Of a stretch of 64,000 nt of DNA, positions 12,155-24,560 are shown piece after piece. Source of the stretch: Polyodon spathula (lineage: Eukaryota > Chordata > Actinopteri > Acipenseriformes > Polyodontidae); assembly GCF_017654505.1 (NCBI RefSeq), contig NC_054539.1:66110256-66174255 (forward strand), written 5' to 3'. The translations under genes and the position numbers were made by a program. Position 1 is the stretch's first letter. Each line of letters starts with the position of its first letter. The notes below the pieces were generated by a model. It searched no databases. It had not been told where the DNA came from and worked only from the letters and a program-made list of their open reading frames with translations.

Positions 12155-13921
12155 GTAAGACCCTGGGTCCTCACCCATTACTACAGTATTTATTTGTGTT
12201 ATCTTTTATTATTTAATTTTTTAAAGGTACCATCAACTATGAAATAATTTCAAACTATAAAAAAAGCTACTTTAACACACCAAACTATTTTGAAAAGCCC
12301 AGGGGATCTCCCTAGGGACACACAGAGATCCCAATTGCTATGATTTGAAGGTTCTGCTATGTTGAAGGGGTATAACACTGTGATTTTTATTAAATAAATA
12401 AATAAATGGTGGATACTCCCTGAACGTTTATGAAATATTATTTCAATAACGTGTGTGTTCTTTGTTTTTTAAATTATTAATTAGTGGTTCTTAAATTAAT
12501 ACTGTATTTCACTGACAGTTTATTGTGGCATTTTACCTGACAAACTCAGCTCTGAGCCTGGTTGCTTAGTAACCAGTTTAGAAGGCCCTGTGACTTCACA
12601 CAGCATTTCCTCCTTCCTCCATGATTCTGAAGAACTTCTCCGTGTTTTTTAGTACAAATGTCCGTGACAAAATCACAAGTTTACTTATCTGTTATTAAAA
12701 TAGGAATAGCAAACAAAAAATGTCACTCTCCTCCATCTAAAAGATCGAGGCTGGCTTGTCAGAAATATCAAGATGAATTTACCACAGAATGTTTTAAAGA
12801 TGTTGATAATTAACTTTTAGATGCAATTGAATCATGTTTATTACCTTTTGTTTTCATTACTGCTGTATGCTGAAGGATTCCATGATTTAAAGTTTTGGCT
12901 GTAATGCAGTAAATATAATGCCCTGATAAATAATTCCTCCACTTACTTTTCTAAATGTGATGAGTACTGTAAAGCTTGCTGTCCTCTGATACTCTCAATT
13001 ACACACATACCTTTCAGTTCCAGTCGAATTTGTTCTATTGAAAGTAGCAAGAAAAGAATAAATTATTTTTGCAAGGGCCCTGTTTTAATTTTGGAAGCAG
13101 ATCTTGATAAGTGATCCTGCACTCTCACAGATAATGAGAGAGTTACCAGGTACATTTACTTTGCTTTGGTATTAATAGGTGCTTCCCAAAGTATCATATT
13201 GTTTTGTATCTGATAACTACAGCAGCTTGTAATTGCATGAAAACAAATGTCTTAAATTAAAGGAGTAAATCAACTGTAAAGATACAATTGGATGTGTTGC
13301 AAGATTGTGTGGCAGAGGCACACAGACAAACAACATGCACTGCTTCTGGCAGCAAGCTTGTTGTGCTGCTAGACAGACTGGCCTCCCTACATCCAACTTG
13401 TTACCACTCATTAGAGTGTTGAGCATACCACAGTAATAGACTATAAGATCAGGGAAGGAAGGGCTGTATTGGGGCACCTTTCTTCAAGATTGACTTTGCA
13501 GTCATAATACAGTGATAGAAAATGTTTGTATTAGAGTACTGGTACTGGATGACCACTGGGTAACTGTGGTAGAAGTTCAGTTGTGTTTCCAGGTGAGGTA
13601 AAAGTTTTTATTACTGCTTCAGATTGTCATTTGTTAAGAGAAGTGTTATTACAAGATTAAACCTGTCTTGCGTGCATGTTAAAGAACAAACAAATCTAGC
13701 TACAAGATTAAATTTGTTAGATGATTAGAAATTCTCTTATTTATGTTCAGCATTGGCAAGTACATGGTTTTGGCAACGTTTTTAAAGTACAGACATTTGA
13801 GTATGTGATCTAATGATATGCTGTCTTTCTCTGTTTTCAGTAAGTATGTGTTAATTCTCCCTGTATTCATCATCAGTTTTTTTTTTTTTTTTTTTGTTCC
13901 CAGAAAACAGTCTATGGAGCT

Positions 13922-13969
13922 AATGTAGTGATATTCGAAGGGATCCTGGCGTTCACCAACAAGGAAGGT
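13922..13969 (+). pseudogene. UCKL1-like exon block B (VIFEGI motif)
   Basis: Coordinates are approximate to a few bases, because the acceptor lies after a long T run at about 13880-13903. The block encodes KTVYGANVVIFEGILAFTNKE, the conserved Walker-B-like VIFEGI region of uridine kinases, and ends at a GTAATG donor. The reading frame is intact within the block. The block that should precede it (YDFTTHSRKKEW) was not found between 12155 and this exon. Confidence 0.82.
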
Positions 13970-15145
13970 AATGATCTCAATTGACTTTTTTTACGGGAGG
14001 AGGTTTCAGAGATTGCTTTTTCATGTGATTCTTCACTTGGCTGCATTTTTCTGTGTCGGAACAATCATTGCACTGAAACTAAAAGCTACTAATAATATAC
14101 CTGCGGTGTCTCAGAGCAAAAGACAGTAAAGACAAAAAAGGAAATGAATTGGGAAAGATAACCACGTAATAGGCCTGATATTTATTTAGTTACAAAACAA
14201 ATGCTGAATAAAATGTCCGTGTTATAAAGTGCCTTATAAAGTATACTTTTCCACTTGAAAATTAATTAAAATACATTTAAAATGAGCTATTTACTATTTG
14301 AAGGAATACAAAAAACAGTAATTAAAATTATGCAAGAATAAGAAACAACTTCTTGCTGTTTTATATGACCTTGTGGAGTAAAACACTTTAAGAATGTAGC
14401 TCTAATTAAATGAACTTCAGCATCCTGTGGGTGGACCTCAGTAGAGCCTTTTCCAGGAGAGATCTCTATTGCCTTGTGGTTTTAATCCTGCAATAATGCT
14501 AAACCGATTAGTTAAAAGATTAACCAAACTTTAGTCTTCAGACACTATGATAAACAATTGAACCTTTTAATGTGTCCTGGCAGAAAACAGAACTGCACAT
14601 TTGTGATGTGTTTAACCTTCTGTTATCACTCTCCCAGCATTCCTTCAGAGAACTGCGAAACAAAAGAGCGGGCTCCGACCCATTTGTTTTGTGATTATGG
14701 TATTGTCAGGGAGTGAAGCTGCATTCATTATTACCTCGAGACATGCTTGTGCCCTTCTCCAAGCGGGGGTGATTAATAGTGCTGCCAGTCTACTGAGATG
14801 GAATATAATGAGATTAATGAAGTGGTACAGTGATTCTAAATAAAGTTATTTTATAGTTCAGATATCAGGTTTTATTTAGCATCCACAAAATGTTTTAGTG
14901 TATTGTAGCTGTTATGTGGCAGGGAATCAGAAAAGAGAACTTGTGGGATGTAATTGAGTATCACAGCAGTGATGGATGGTTTTCTAAGTTTTATTTGGAC
15001 TTTGACCTCTTGCAGGGAGAATAAATAGGGTGTACAAATTAAATAATTATCTCACCTAGGTGTCATTCATATTATTTGGTTTCCAATCGTTTTCTTTCCA
15101 TTTTTCAACCAATTTCTAAGAACCTCCTTTGATGTCAATCAAACA

Positions 15146-15500
15146 TATGTGTGTGATAGTGTATTATGCCCATTGATTACAGTGCTTGTGATGGTATATT
15201 ATGCACATTGATTATAGTGTCTGTGATAGTGTATTATGCACATTGATTACAGTGTTTGTGATAGTGTATTATGCACATTGATTACAGTGTTTGTGATAGT
15301 GTATTATGCACATTGATTACAGTGTTTGTGATAGTGTATTATGCACATTGATTACAGTGATTGTGATAGTGTATTATGCACATTGATTACAGTGATTGTG
15401 ATAGTGTATTATGCACATTGATTACAGTGATTGTGATAGTGTATTATGTACGTTGATTAGCGTCTGTGATAGTATATTATGCACATTGATTACAGTGTTT
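15146..15500. repeat. 35-bp minisatellite
   Basis: About ten head-to-tail units of 35 bp based on gtgatagtgtattatgcac followed by attgattacagtgtt. The central units are almost identical and the edge units are more diverged. It lies in an intron of the UCKL1-like relic. Confidence 0.95.
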
Positions 15501-15939
15501 CATGCATATTCTTTAAACGTTAAACACAAGGGTGTCCAATCTCAGTCATGGAGGGCCGTTCCACTCCAGGTTTAAGAGGTAAAATTATCACATTAACTAC
15601 TTCCACGTCTGGGTGGAGGATTAATTGGTTCAATTAAACAATTTAGAACAGGGTTGGAGGCTAACTTTACCCACCCCTGGTTAAAGTTGTTAAAGACTTT
15701 GACAACTGGCTTCACATCTGGTGAATTTCCGTTAAACCTCTATGGTCACAGCCAACCTTTTATAATTTAGTTCCCTCTCGCAAATTAGTAACTACTTTCT
15801 CTGGAACTGTCTGTTCATCCAGTACATTTCAGTGAGCTTAATTAGAATATGCTGGGGTGGCAAGGATGCTCATCAAGGTGGAACTAACTTTTTAAATTTC
15901 TGTTGTATTATTACGATTTAAATGTATTGTTTGGTGTTT

Positions 15940-16337
15940 AAAACACAATGTTTTGTTATTGTGTGCACAATGTGTCCATCTCCAAATTAAGTGATTACCA
16001 ATTTGGAGATGGACATGTATGTATAAAGAGTGGATCAGCTGCTCATCAGGATTTGGTGTTCAGAGATGAGGAACATAAGAACGATATACAAATAACAACT
16101 GCTACTTGTGCTGGCTTGAAAGCAGCCTGATACTTGTTTTATTTAGTGTGTGCACTGTTTTGTGTCTGTTTATTTTGGCCACCATGCTGCTTTGTTTTGA
16201 ACACGTTCTTTGTTTTGTTTAAACCTTTAATTTTTACTATTAAAGAGAGAGCATGAATTTGCTACTCACCCGTTGTACTTTGACTGTGTGTGTTTCGTTC
16301 CTGGTCTGTGACGTCACCACTCGACCATCCTGTCACA
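15940..16337 (+). repeat. Hairpin-bearing LTR-like repeat (copy in plus orientation)
   Basis: It carries a 16-bp perfect hairpin at 15973-16015 (stem tgtccatctccaaatt, 11-nt loop). Next to the hairpin, on the minus strand, is the family motif related to ACATTCTGCACA. An attaaa lies at 16239-16244 and the terminus is CTGTCACA (end 16337), resembling the polyadenylation-to-end part of an LTR. The 5' limit is uncertain. Confidence 0.55.
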
Positions 16338-16801
16338 GTTATGTAAAGCCTCTCTTCAGCTCAAGGCCAGGCTTGGTGTTTACAAAGCTGATCCTTCAGA
16401 GGACAGAGAAGCCACGTGACAAGTCTGCCTGCTGTGCAATTTTCTGAGAAAGTTTGAAATTTATATGGATCTATTTGCAGAATGACAGTCCTGTTTAGGG
16501 TAATTAATTAAACTGGCTTTATCCACAAGTCCATCATAAATATATTATTGAAGTAGACCTTTTACCACTATTATATTTTGGAACCTGTTACATTAAATTT
16601 GTGTTATTGTCCAATAATTGGCAAAATATTTATATTTACCCCTCTCACAGACTATTCTATACCTTAAAAGACCCTGTGACAACTGGAATAATGAAGTAAT
16701 TGTAATTTCTTAGGCTAAAATTAGTAGTAAGAACACTCTGGCAGCAAATAGTTTTTTTTTGTGCACAAATATTTGTATGTATTTATTTATTTATTTTAAA
16801 G

Positions 16802-16981
16802 ATCCTAGATATGAAAGTTTTTGTAGACACTGATTCTGACATCCAGCTAGTCCATCGTTTGAAGAGGGACATCACCAGCGACGTCAAGACATCACAGGGG
16901 TCATCAAGCAGTCTGTGAAGCCAGCATTCGAGCAGTACATTGAACCCATGACGCAGGTGGTTGATATTGTTGTACCCCGTG
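16802..16981 (+). pseudogene. UCKL1-like exon block C (VFVDTDSD / VKPAFEQYI)
   Basis: It reads [20 protein letters not shown] and then KRDIT. One base is missing near 16880 (the ERGRDI region), after which the frame reads [20 protein letters not shown] with three codons absent. It ends at VVPRG before a GTACAA donor. The 5' border is decayed: joining at the visible AG (16800-16801) does not restore the phase left by block B. Read straight through, the frame hits TGA soon after the deletion. Confidence 0.86.
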
Positions 16982-17333
16982 GTACAACTACCTTTGATTT
17001 AATTCAAAACGATGCTGTCGGTAATGAAAGATAGTGGTAGTGCTGACTACCATACTATTTTGCATGCCATATCTACTGTGATGTGAGTGGTAAAGCTTTC
17101 CACTGCCTATTCGAATGACATGCTTGTGTTGGTATTGTATGAGATTGTGCATGAGCACAGAGCGCTGACTATCAGCTAATTGTACAGTATTATGTGAGGG
17201 CTCTCCAAGGGGGACCCGAAATGTCAGTAGCCCTGGGCCTCCAAATACCTTAATACGGGCCTGATCACTGGCACTAGTGGCAGGTGAAACTGTGCACTGA
17301 AGAATTAATTTGCTACTACCTTACATATTTCAG

Positions 17334-17390
17334 GTGGGGAAAACTTTGTAGCACTGGATCTCATTATACAGCATGTCCATAGCCAACTGG
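17334..17390 (+). pseudogene. UCKL1-like exon block D (VALDLIIQHVHSQL)
   Basis: The acceptor is tttcag (AG at 17332-17333) and the donor is GTAAGG at 17391. It completes the Gly codon of block C and encodes GGENFVALDLIIQHVHSQLG, a near-perfect family match. The next expected segment (SVRAALASAH through MHTIIR) is absent from 17391-19571, an interval that now contains an LTR-like repeat at 18240-18692. Confidence 0.87.
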
Positions 17391-18239
17391 GTAAGGTATA
17401 TTGGAATTATATTATTATTTTGTAATTGTTTAATTTTAAGGGAGCGAAATATCATGTGGTTTATATGTGATCAAATGTATGCTATCCAGAGTAAATTTGT
17501 ATATATGTGTGTGTGTATGTGTGTGGGCAGGTATTACTATCAATGTGGGGACAAAATTTGAGAAAATGTCCCCACAAAGTAACTCCTGAAAAAAACGATG
17601 TTGTAGGGACGTCACTACTTTGTAAAACACCTTGTTATGAACTAAATATGCTTTTAAAAAAAAAAAAGTGCCAAAATATTTAGTTTGTTGTCGACTTTTA
17701 CCCTGTGTTGAGTTTTGTCTGAGTGGAGTTAATAGTAAATAAAAATATAGTGACAGTCAAATGAGAAGTCCCCGCATGAATATGAATAATTTAAAATTAT
17801 AATGAGTAACAAATGAGAGATACAGAAAATAGTATCTGAATCTTCGTGCAAGTTATTATCATATAAAAAGAACAATTAATCACAATCACTTCATGGTAAA
17901 AGCTGACAATTCTGAAAAAGACGGCAAATTGTTAGGTAAGCCTGCCACTGCGACCTTACCTGACCCATGTTTTGACAAAGCTTTCCAGAACACACTGCTA
18001 AACTCGTACAGCAGGTACATTCTCCATAAAGGTGCACTATCCCCACAAACCTCACACATAGGAGCCCTTTCTGCCTCCAACCGACACAACTGCTCCTCCA
18101 CGCCCCTCTCCCTTTTTCTTTCTCTTCAGCGCATATGGATGAAAGGGGGAGTGAATGAGGCCACACACGGTGGCTCAGCACAGATGAAGTACTACTCTGG
18201 ATTCTTCCAAAGACATTGTGATCCCATCCTGACACCAAG

Positions 18240-18692
18240 TGTGACAGGACAGCGGTGAGACAGAGACTCAGAAGCCAAGTCACTGCAGTACAAAATGCAG
18301 ACACGCACTTTAATAAACAAAAACGTTATACAAAACACAGGAACAAAGTAACAAACAGGCACACTGGCCAAAATATAGGTTAAACAAACAAAAACGTAGG
18401 CTGGGCATTCACCTTCACTAACAAAATACAAAAAAGTGTTCAGGCTGGGCAAAGCCATCACTGAACTTTACAAAAACAAAATTGTGCAGAAACACAGTGT
18501 ACACTTGCCAAACTCCTCTCCCCAAATGGAGCCCTGGGCTCTCCTTTTACATGATGTGGCTGCTCCCAATTCGCACTTAATTGTTCAGCCACATTCTCAC
18601 ATATTTTTGGCAGGGACAGGAATTAACCCCATCCCTGCCAACCACCACCAGAACACTACACTATTTATAGGCAGAGCTCTTGCTCTGCCACA
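18240..18692 (-). repeat. Hairpin-bearing LTR-like repeat
   Basis: It runs from TGTGACAGG to CTGCCACA on the plus strand. In minus orientation it begins TGTGGCAG with a perfect palindrome (18670-18689), has a TATA-like ctataaata, a 9-bp hairpin (18554-18562 / 18586-18594), a ttattaaag polyadenylation-like site and the end CCTGTCACA. The family motif (acattctcaca) follows the hairpin. No target duplication was found. Confidence 0.6.
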
Positions 18693-19571
18693 GATAAATT
18701 TACATTTAATTAGATGTGCTGAGTTTGTACCTCTAAACAAGAGGGTTTAAAAAAATCAAAAGTGATGTCGTTGCTCCGTCCTATCAACCAACAGAGAACC
18801 AGAAAGGTAGGATTTCAAACATTACAGATGCGGGTATGTGGCAGTGAGAGATATTTTAGGTATAGTAGAATGACAGATTAAACTGTCTGTTAAGGCTGTA
18901 TGCCTTTCCAAAAAAGACACACGGCGCAAGATTGTAGATTACGTACTTAGGACTTTTTCACACAAAGTCTTCGACTCCAACCAGAAATTATGTCTGAGAG
19001 AAGTATGTACTGTAAATTTTGTAATCTAAAGTAACATTTAAACTGGGCAGTAGTCAAAAGCAATTATCTTTATATTATTGGTTTCGGTGTACTATTTAAA
19101 AGTTATTATGCATGTTGATGTAGCTAAAACTACATTATTTGAACTTTCCGTGAATTTATTTGCCGCACCTCACCTGTGAAATGTACTACAAATTACCGTG
19201 CTAAAACCGTAGCCTTAATTCTAATGCATTACAGAATGAATTAATTTACAATCCTTCTGATAGAGGCTTTCACCCTAATCAAGATATGTAATAGTTATTT
19301 TGAAGAACTCAATACTATGAATTTTAAAATGTTCATTGGTATAAGCCTTGGTATTATCTGTTACAGATCTGTGCTGTGCTGAAATATGCTTTATATTAGG
19401 ACATTTTAAAAACAAGTGAAACTGAAGCTGGCCTTTTATCTAACATTATCAAGCAGTATTCTGTCCTGCCTCGATTCAGGGTCCCCTGACCTTGTGCTGT
19501 AATTATTTGTTAATCGACACACTAAGAGCGCCTGACTTTGTGCAATAAATCATTATTTGTTTCCTACACAG

Positions 19572-19665
19572 AAATAAGAAGACAAACCGGGATGAATTTA
19601 TTCTCTACTCAAAGAAATTAATGAGGCTTTTGATAGAGCATGCTCTCTCCTTCCTGTTGTTCAAG
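19572..19665 (+). pseudogene. UCKL1-like exon block E ([12 protein letters not shown])
   Basis: The acceptor is cctacacag and the donor is GTGGGT at 19666. The block is open throughout and encodes [20 protein letters not shown] followed by [11 protein letters not shown]. It matches the linker into the uracil-phosphoribosyltransferase-like domain. It is intact in itself. Confidence 0.87.
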
Positions 19666-19773
19666 GTGGGTGTCTCATCCTGCTTTGCAGAAGAAAACCA
19701 TTAACACTGTTTAAGAAGCGGGGTCAAGCATTACATATTCATTATTCAGTAAGCTGTCTTTTCAAATGTCTTG

Positions 19774-19896
<123 letters not shown>

Positions 19897-19901
19897 CTTA
19901 G

Positions 19902-19964
19902 CCTGTTACTGTGGAGAAACCTCAAGGTGCGATCTATGAAGGGAAGAGGCTCAGTGGCAAAAGG
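19902..19964 (+). pseudogene. UCKL1-like exon block F (PQGAIYEGKRL)
   Basis: This is a 63-nt block directly after a (TA)n(TG)n tract, which serves as the region upstream of its acceptor (AG at 19900-19901). The donor is GTATGC at 19965. It encodes VEKPQGAIYEGKRLSGKR in an open frame. The following conserved segment (ITGVSILRAGETM type) was not found in 19965-21243, where unrelated interspersed repeats sit. Confidence 0.83.
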
Positions 19965-20029
19965 GTATGCACTTTCTCGCTCCTGTTAAAGGACACAGTT
20001 ACATGTACTGTGCCAGCCAGTAGCAGTTG

Positions 20030-20770
20030 TCATTTTTATTATTTATTTCTTAGCAGACACCCTTATCCAGGACAACTTACAATTGCTACAAAATATTGCA
20101 GTACAAAGTATCACATTACAAAATATCCCTTTGTAAAGTATCACATTACATAATATCACATTATAGATAAGAGCAGTATAATAAAATCAGTTGCAAAAGA
20201 TCAAATTCAACTAAGAGGAAAAAATAGGGAATACAGTAAATAATTACATGTAAGAGCGGGTTTGACTATGAGCTGTTAACTTATATAAAAAATATTTGCA
20301 TATACAAGTAAAATCCAGTATGAGCATGTAGTAAGTACGATGAATGGATGAGAATGATTTCAAGTAAGTGCAATTGAAAAAGCCTCTAATACGAATACCT
20401 GTAAGAGTAAAGTTAAACACAAGATACAGGAAGTAGTTATAATTAAGAGCAGTAATAGAATATGGTACCAGTACAGTTGGGTGCCATAAGTATAGTCAAG
20501 GGTTGAGATGTTTACAGATGTGTCTTGAGGAGGCACCGGAAGGTGGTCAGGGACTGAGCAGTCCTGATATCCATGGGTAGGTCATTCCATCACTGAGGGG
20601 CAAGGGTGGAGAAGAAGCGGGCTCTGGAGAACAGGAGAATAGAGTGGTCGACCGTGTCAAAGGCTGCAGAGAGGTCAAGGAGAATTAGGACAGAGGAGAG
20701 GGAGGCGGCACGAGCAGAGAGCTGCTGGAGTACTGTAACATCAGTCCTTAACTGTACAGACACTGGAATG
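20030..20770. repeat. Interspersed repeat remnants (fish dispersed type)
   Basis: Begins with ttcttagcagacacccttat, a phrase common in fish dispersed repeats. The second part (about 20515-20735: gtgtcttgaggaggcaccgg, ggtcattccatcactgagg, gtcaaaggctgcagagaggt) is another frequent fish repeat motif set. The class is not assigned. It occupies the place where UCKL1-like exons are missing. Confidence 0.4.
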
Positions 20771-21243
20771 GAACTTAAGCATGTCCTAGTAAGTCATGAT
20801 TACTTAGTGCACGAGTAGGTCTGCAGTGTCTCTGCGGATACAATTAATTTAAAAGTTGTGCTGTGTGATGCAAGATCATAAAACATTGAGCTGAGATCTA
20901 TGATATCAGAGCTGCTTTCTGGGTCTCTTGAACTTGCATTACCCCATGCAATGAACAGGAGTTATTTGATTATGGAGGCAGATTTTTTTTCCCCTCAAGA
21001 TCTACTGCTTCCAAATGATGCTCTTATCCCACCTACAAAACACATCTCTTAGGGATTAAGCAAACTAGAGATGGTTAAAGAGTCACATAGTCTTCTTGCA
21101 GATAGACCATTGGAATGAGAATGATCTGCATAACACAAATTCAGCACAATAATAATGTCCCTGTTCATAATAAGATTTGAAAGTGTTTTTTCTTTTTTAT
21201 CACTCATTTTAATTGTAATGTTGTAGTTTTTTTTTTTTTCCAG

Positions 21244-21342
21244 CTGCATTACTTGCGTTTGCCAAAGGATATAAATGAAGATTATGTTATACTGGGGCTA
21301 CTGCACTGATGGTTATCAAAGTTTTAATGATAAGGTTTTTAT
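21244..21342 (+). pseudogene. UCKL1-like exon block G with 22-nt deletion
   Basis: It follows a T-rich tract and CAG. It encodes LHYLRLPKDINEDYVIL and then loses the family's MDxTVST segment. About 22 nt are gone, so the downstream GATALM-like sequence (family GAAALM) is out of frame and the direct frame ends at TGA near 21308. The 3' limit is uncertain because no good donor is evident. Confidence 0.8.
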
Positions 21343-21659
21343 TTTTGAGTGCTTCTTATTGCAGTGACTAAAATACGGTGTGTTTTTGTTTTTGATAAGT
21401 TTTTTAGGTGTTTCATCTGTGTTCAGGAGCTGCTCTTTGGCTCTCATATATCTAGTGTATAAGACATGCATTTTATAGCATTGGCTATAACAGCCAAAGT
21501 GAGAACTAACGCCAGTGATCTGCAACTTTGTATCAAATGTCCTTTTGTTTTGCTGTCAATACACTGCTTTGCAGTAGATGGTGCTAATGCGTATTTGTAT
21601 AAAGAAAGCACAGAAACAGTAAAAACAAACAAAAAAATGTCATTAAACATACTGTACAT

Positions 21660-21816
21660 GATCACGACGTCCAGGAGGATAAGATCTTGCTGCTGTCCTT
21701 CCTGACGGAGGAGATGGGAATTCAGTCCATAGCCTATGCCTTTCCTAGACTTCGCATCATCACCACCGCCATGGATAAGTATGTCAACAATGAATTTCAC
21801 ATCATTCCAGAGATAA
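21660..21816 (+). pseudogene. UCKL1-like exon block H ([15 protein letters not shown])
   Basis: The frame is open: [20 protein letters not shown], then [20 protein letters not shown] and FHIIPEI. It ends at a GTAAG donor (21817). The base pair before the block reads AT where an AG acceptor is expected, so the acceptor appears lost. Family match is strong over about 50 residues. Confidence 0.86.
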
Positions 21817-22235
21817 GTAAGACCAATCCCATTCCAAAAGCGATCCACAGAATACCCCATTGTTGAATACCCTACATTTTCATTTAAAACAAAACAAAAC
21901 ACCCTAACCAAACTTTGAAATCCTAGACAAGCTGGGTGTAAATGGTTGTAGCGATTGTTGGGGACACTGTACAGCATAATGATTCAACTCTAAAGAAGTT
22001 GTTGAGAAGCTTGAAGCCTGCACTCCACTTCTTAAAATGTTTTTCTTCCAAAGCAATGCTGTACCTGGTGGATAAATATGGTACAGTAGAATATGACCTC
22101 CAGTCCTGTCAGCTCTAATTTTATCACACACTAAATTCAATAAATACTGAATACTGCTTTGTTGTCTCAGAGGGAAAGTGCTTTGTTTTTGAGTACACAG
22201 CTTGATTTAGCATTTCCTCTCCCTTTTTAATTTAG

Positions 22236-22297
22236 GTAATTTCGGAGACAGATATTTCATCATTAACGCACCTTCAGGGTATAAGAGCGACTGCTGA
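22236..22297 (+). pseudogene. UCKL1-like terminal exon block I
   Basis: The acceptor is tttag (AG at 22234-22235). The block encodes NFGDRYF followed by a short divergent tail and TGA at 22295-22297. The family usually reads NFGDRYFGTD; here the Gly-Thr-Asp is replaced by Ile-Ile-Asn. The terminal position and length fit the last exon of the family. Confidence 0.78.
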
Positions 22298-24440
22298 TCA
22301 AAGGAACCATGATGGAGGTGGAGACTAGGTTAAAAGGCCCATTTGTTAAACCATGTAGTTACATCTGCTGTGTAACTTCTTGTCTGTCAAACCCACCAAG
22401 TGGCTGTGATATTGTGAAACCTTTTGCGTGTGGTTCAATCTTATTTCATACTCTACATGAATTCATAGCTAACAGATGAAAGACATGCATTGTGTCAATG
22501 ACTGGAAGACTCTTAAGCAAAAAAGACCCCACCCCAAATGTTTTATTTTATTTCACTGCCAAATTGCTGTTTGTATGGGACTGAAAACCAAAGGCTCTTT
22601 TGCCTCTACTACAGTGCATCCTAGGTAACTTCACATTAATCCTTGAAAACTGCTACTTAAAAATAGACTCTTGTTTGAAAACAGGAAAGAAGCATTGGTA
22701 GCTGTAGAAGCAGTTTGACTTGCAGTCTATGATAATGATTTTTTAAGAGTAACGTTTCTTTGAGCTTGACTGCTCAAACTTCTTAATGTCTTACATTTCT
22801 GAGAATCTGCATCATAGACGTTTGTAAATGTAAGAAATGTATTGGAAAATCACAGTTATCTTTACATGCATGTATCTCAGGGCTTATTTTGTAAAATTCT
22901 ACAACAGATTTACTGGCAATTGGCAAATAACAATAGTAATCTCAACAGCTGAGAGACCAGTGACCATTCATACTTCTTAGCCAGAAGGCTGTCGATTTCA
23001 AATGGCTTCTGATAACATGGGTATGCAGTGTCCTTATGGGGAAATGTCCTTGAGGTCAGATGTAAACCCAAACTCTGCTTAGCAGACATCTGTAAACGTT
23101 GTCTAGATCAACCAGTTTAGTAGTAAACAAGATTTTTTTTAATATTTTTTTTTTAAATAGAGCATATTCATGAGACTTGACAAGCCAAACCTTCCCTCAG
23201 TTTAAAACGAATGAGTGATTGACCATCATGGCTATTCTTCATAAGTTAAGCCCTGAGGTGTATGCATGGTGAATGTTTTTTATTTATTTATTTTTTATGC
23301 AACTAGTTTTATTTTAGAGGACAGTGTCCAAAGAGTTAAAGTTTTTGTTTTGCCATATCATATCAGTAGACAAGATAGACTGGCAATGGGATACAAAGCC
23401 AGTTGTTCTGGGATTCCTGAATCTGTTTTTCTATTTTACAATGGGGCCATGTTACAATTAATGTGTGGATTTTAGGGCCGTTTTTACTGTGCATTTAGTT
23501 ACTGTTATAGTTAATGGGGAACTAGTGTCCAGTTTTGCCCACCCAGCACCTTTCAAAGGTGATGCATTATCTTTGAAAACATGTTCATGTACTGTGTGCC
23601 AATGCTTTACTGCCTCCTTTGTACTACTGTATGTACTGCATTCTCACAAATTATTTTTTAAGCAAAATTTCAATTGAAGCCCTCTTGCTGTTTAAAATGT
23701 TTGCTTTGCAGTGTTTGTCCAGAAATTATAGTCAGAAATGGATGTTGTTACTCTTAAAGTAAGGCAGCCAATAGTTCAAAATGTTTTGATTTTTTTGAAT
23801 GGCTTCAATTGTTTTAGTATTTTTTATCAATATAAGTATGTTCATCAATAAGGACATTGCTCACAAAGCACTTTACAGGACAAATGCTACCCCCAGTGAC
23901 TCGGTAGGGGTATGTGTAAAGGATACATTTAACTACACTAGTAGTGAGTCGCTTACAGATTAACCGTACAGAAGGGTTTATTTTAATGATCTAAACAGTG
24001 GCAGATCTAAATACCGCCTCTCTTTAACTATTAATCCAGCTGGGGTTTTCCCCAGGGCTACTTTATTTGTCCACTTTGAACATAAAAATAAATTGGGTTT
24101 ATTCATTTCAGGGCTGCTGTACTAGGATTCTCCACTGTTTAAATCACTAACATTGAACCCAGTTTCTGTAAGTTAAGCACTGTATACACTATATAAAAGT
24201 CCAGTGCAGTTGTATCTGTTACTGCTCTGTTCGTGATTAATATGTGTACCCAGTACAGAGGTTACAGACCTGTTTTTGGTCTGTAATGTGTGTTAAACTT
24301 TTTATTTCTGCTTGCTGTTTATGTATAATGAAAGCGAAGTTCTTCATTTGACTCCAAGGGTCCTGTATTTGCTGCAGTTCTTTATATTTATTTGTTTGTT
24401 TGTTTTTGTGTTTATTTATTTACGCGGGCAATAACCACAC
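22298..24440. other. 3' flank of the UCKL1-like relic; no gene seen
   Basis: AT-rich sequence with scattered AATAAA-like hexamers (for example near 24087). It may include the old 3' untranslated region. I recognise no coding exon, RNA gene or defined repeat. Confidence 0.5.
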
Positions 24441-24560
24441 GAGGGAGACAGATGCCTGCCGGCTGGTCGGAAAACTCTGCAATGGGTTAATATAGTCTGG
24501 AAGTGACGTCATCAGCTGTGCAGTGGATATTTGGGGAAGAGTGAGACAGGCATGTTTCTA
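24420..24560 (+). promoter_or_regulatory. Candidate mpv17 promoter region with CRE
   Basis: A short GC-richer patch (with CG dinucleotides at the start, in gccggctggtcgg and in the CRE) in AT-rich surroundings contains a perfect cAMP-response element TGACGTCA at 24504-24511. It lies 2.2 kb upstream of the first coding exon of mpv17 in the same orientation. CRE/ATF sites are common in promoters of housekeeping mitochondrial genes. The transcription start and the noncoding exon cannot be placed from sequence alone. Confidence 0.4.

Noticed and set aside
12590..12625. Possible relic of the missing YDFTTHSR exon (gacttcacacagc)
   Set aside because: Only about 12 matching bases and no splice sites.
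15530..15690. hAT-like MITE (gtgtccaatctcagtcatgg start)
   Set aside because: Left end resembles a known style but no inverted partner or target duplication was found.
17500..17630. Gene or RNA around the tgtggggacaaaatt / tgtccccacaaag pair
   Set aside because: A short inverted motif common in fish repeats; nothing else supports a gene.
21444..21977. 177-codon minus-strand ORF
   Set aside because: It is antisense to a UCKL1-like exon block that matches strongly on the plus strand.
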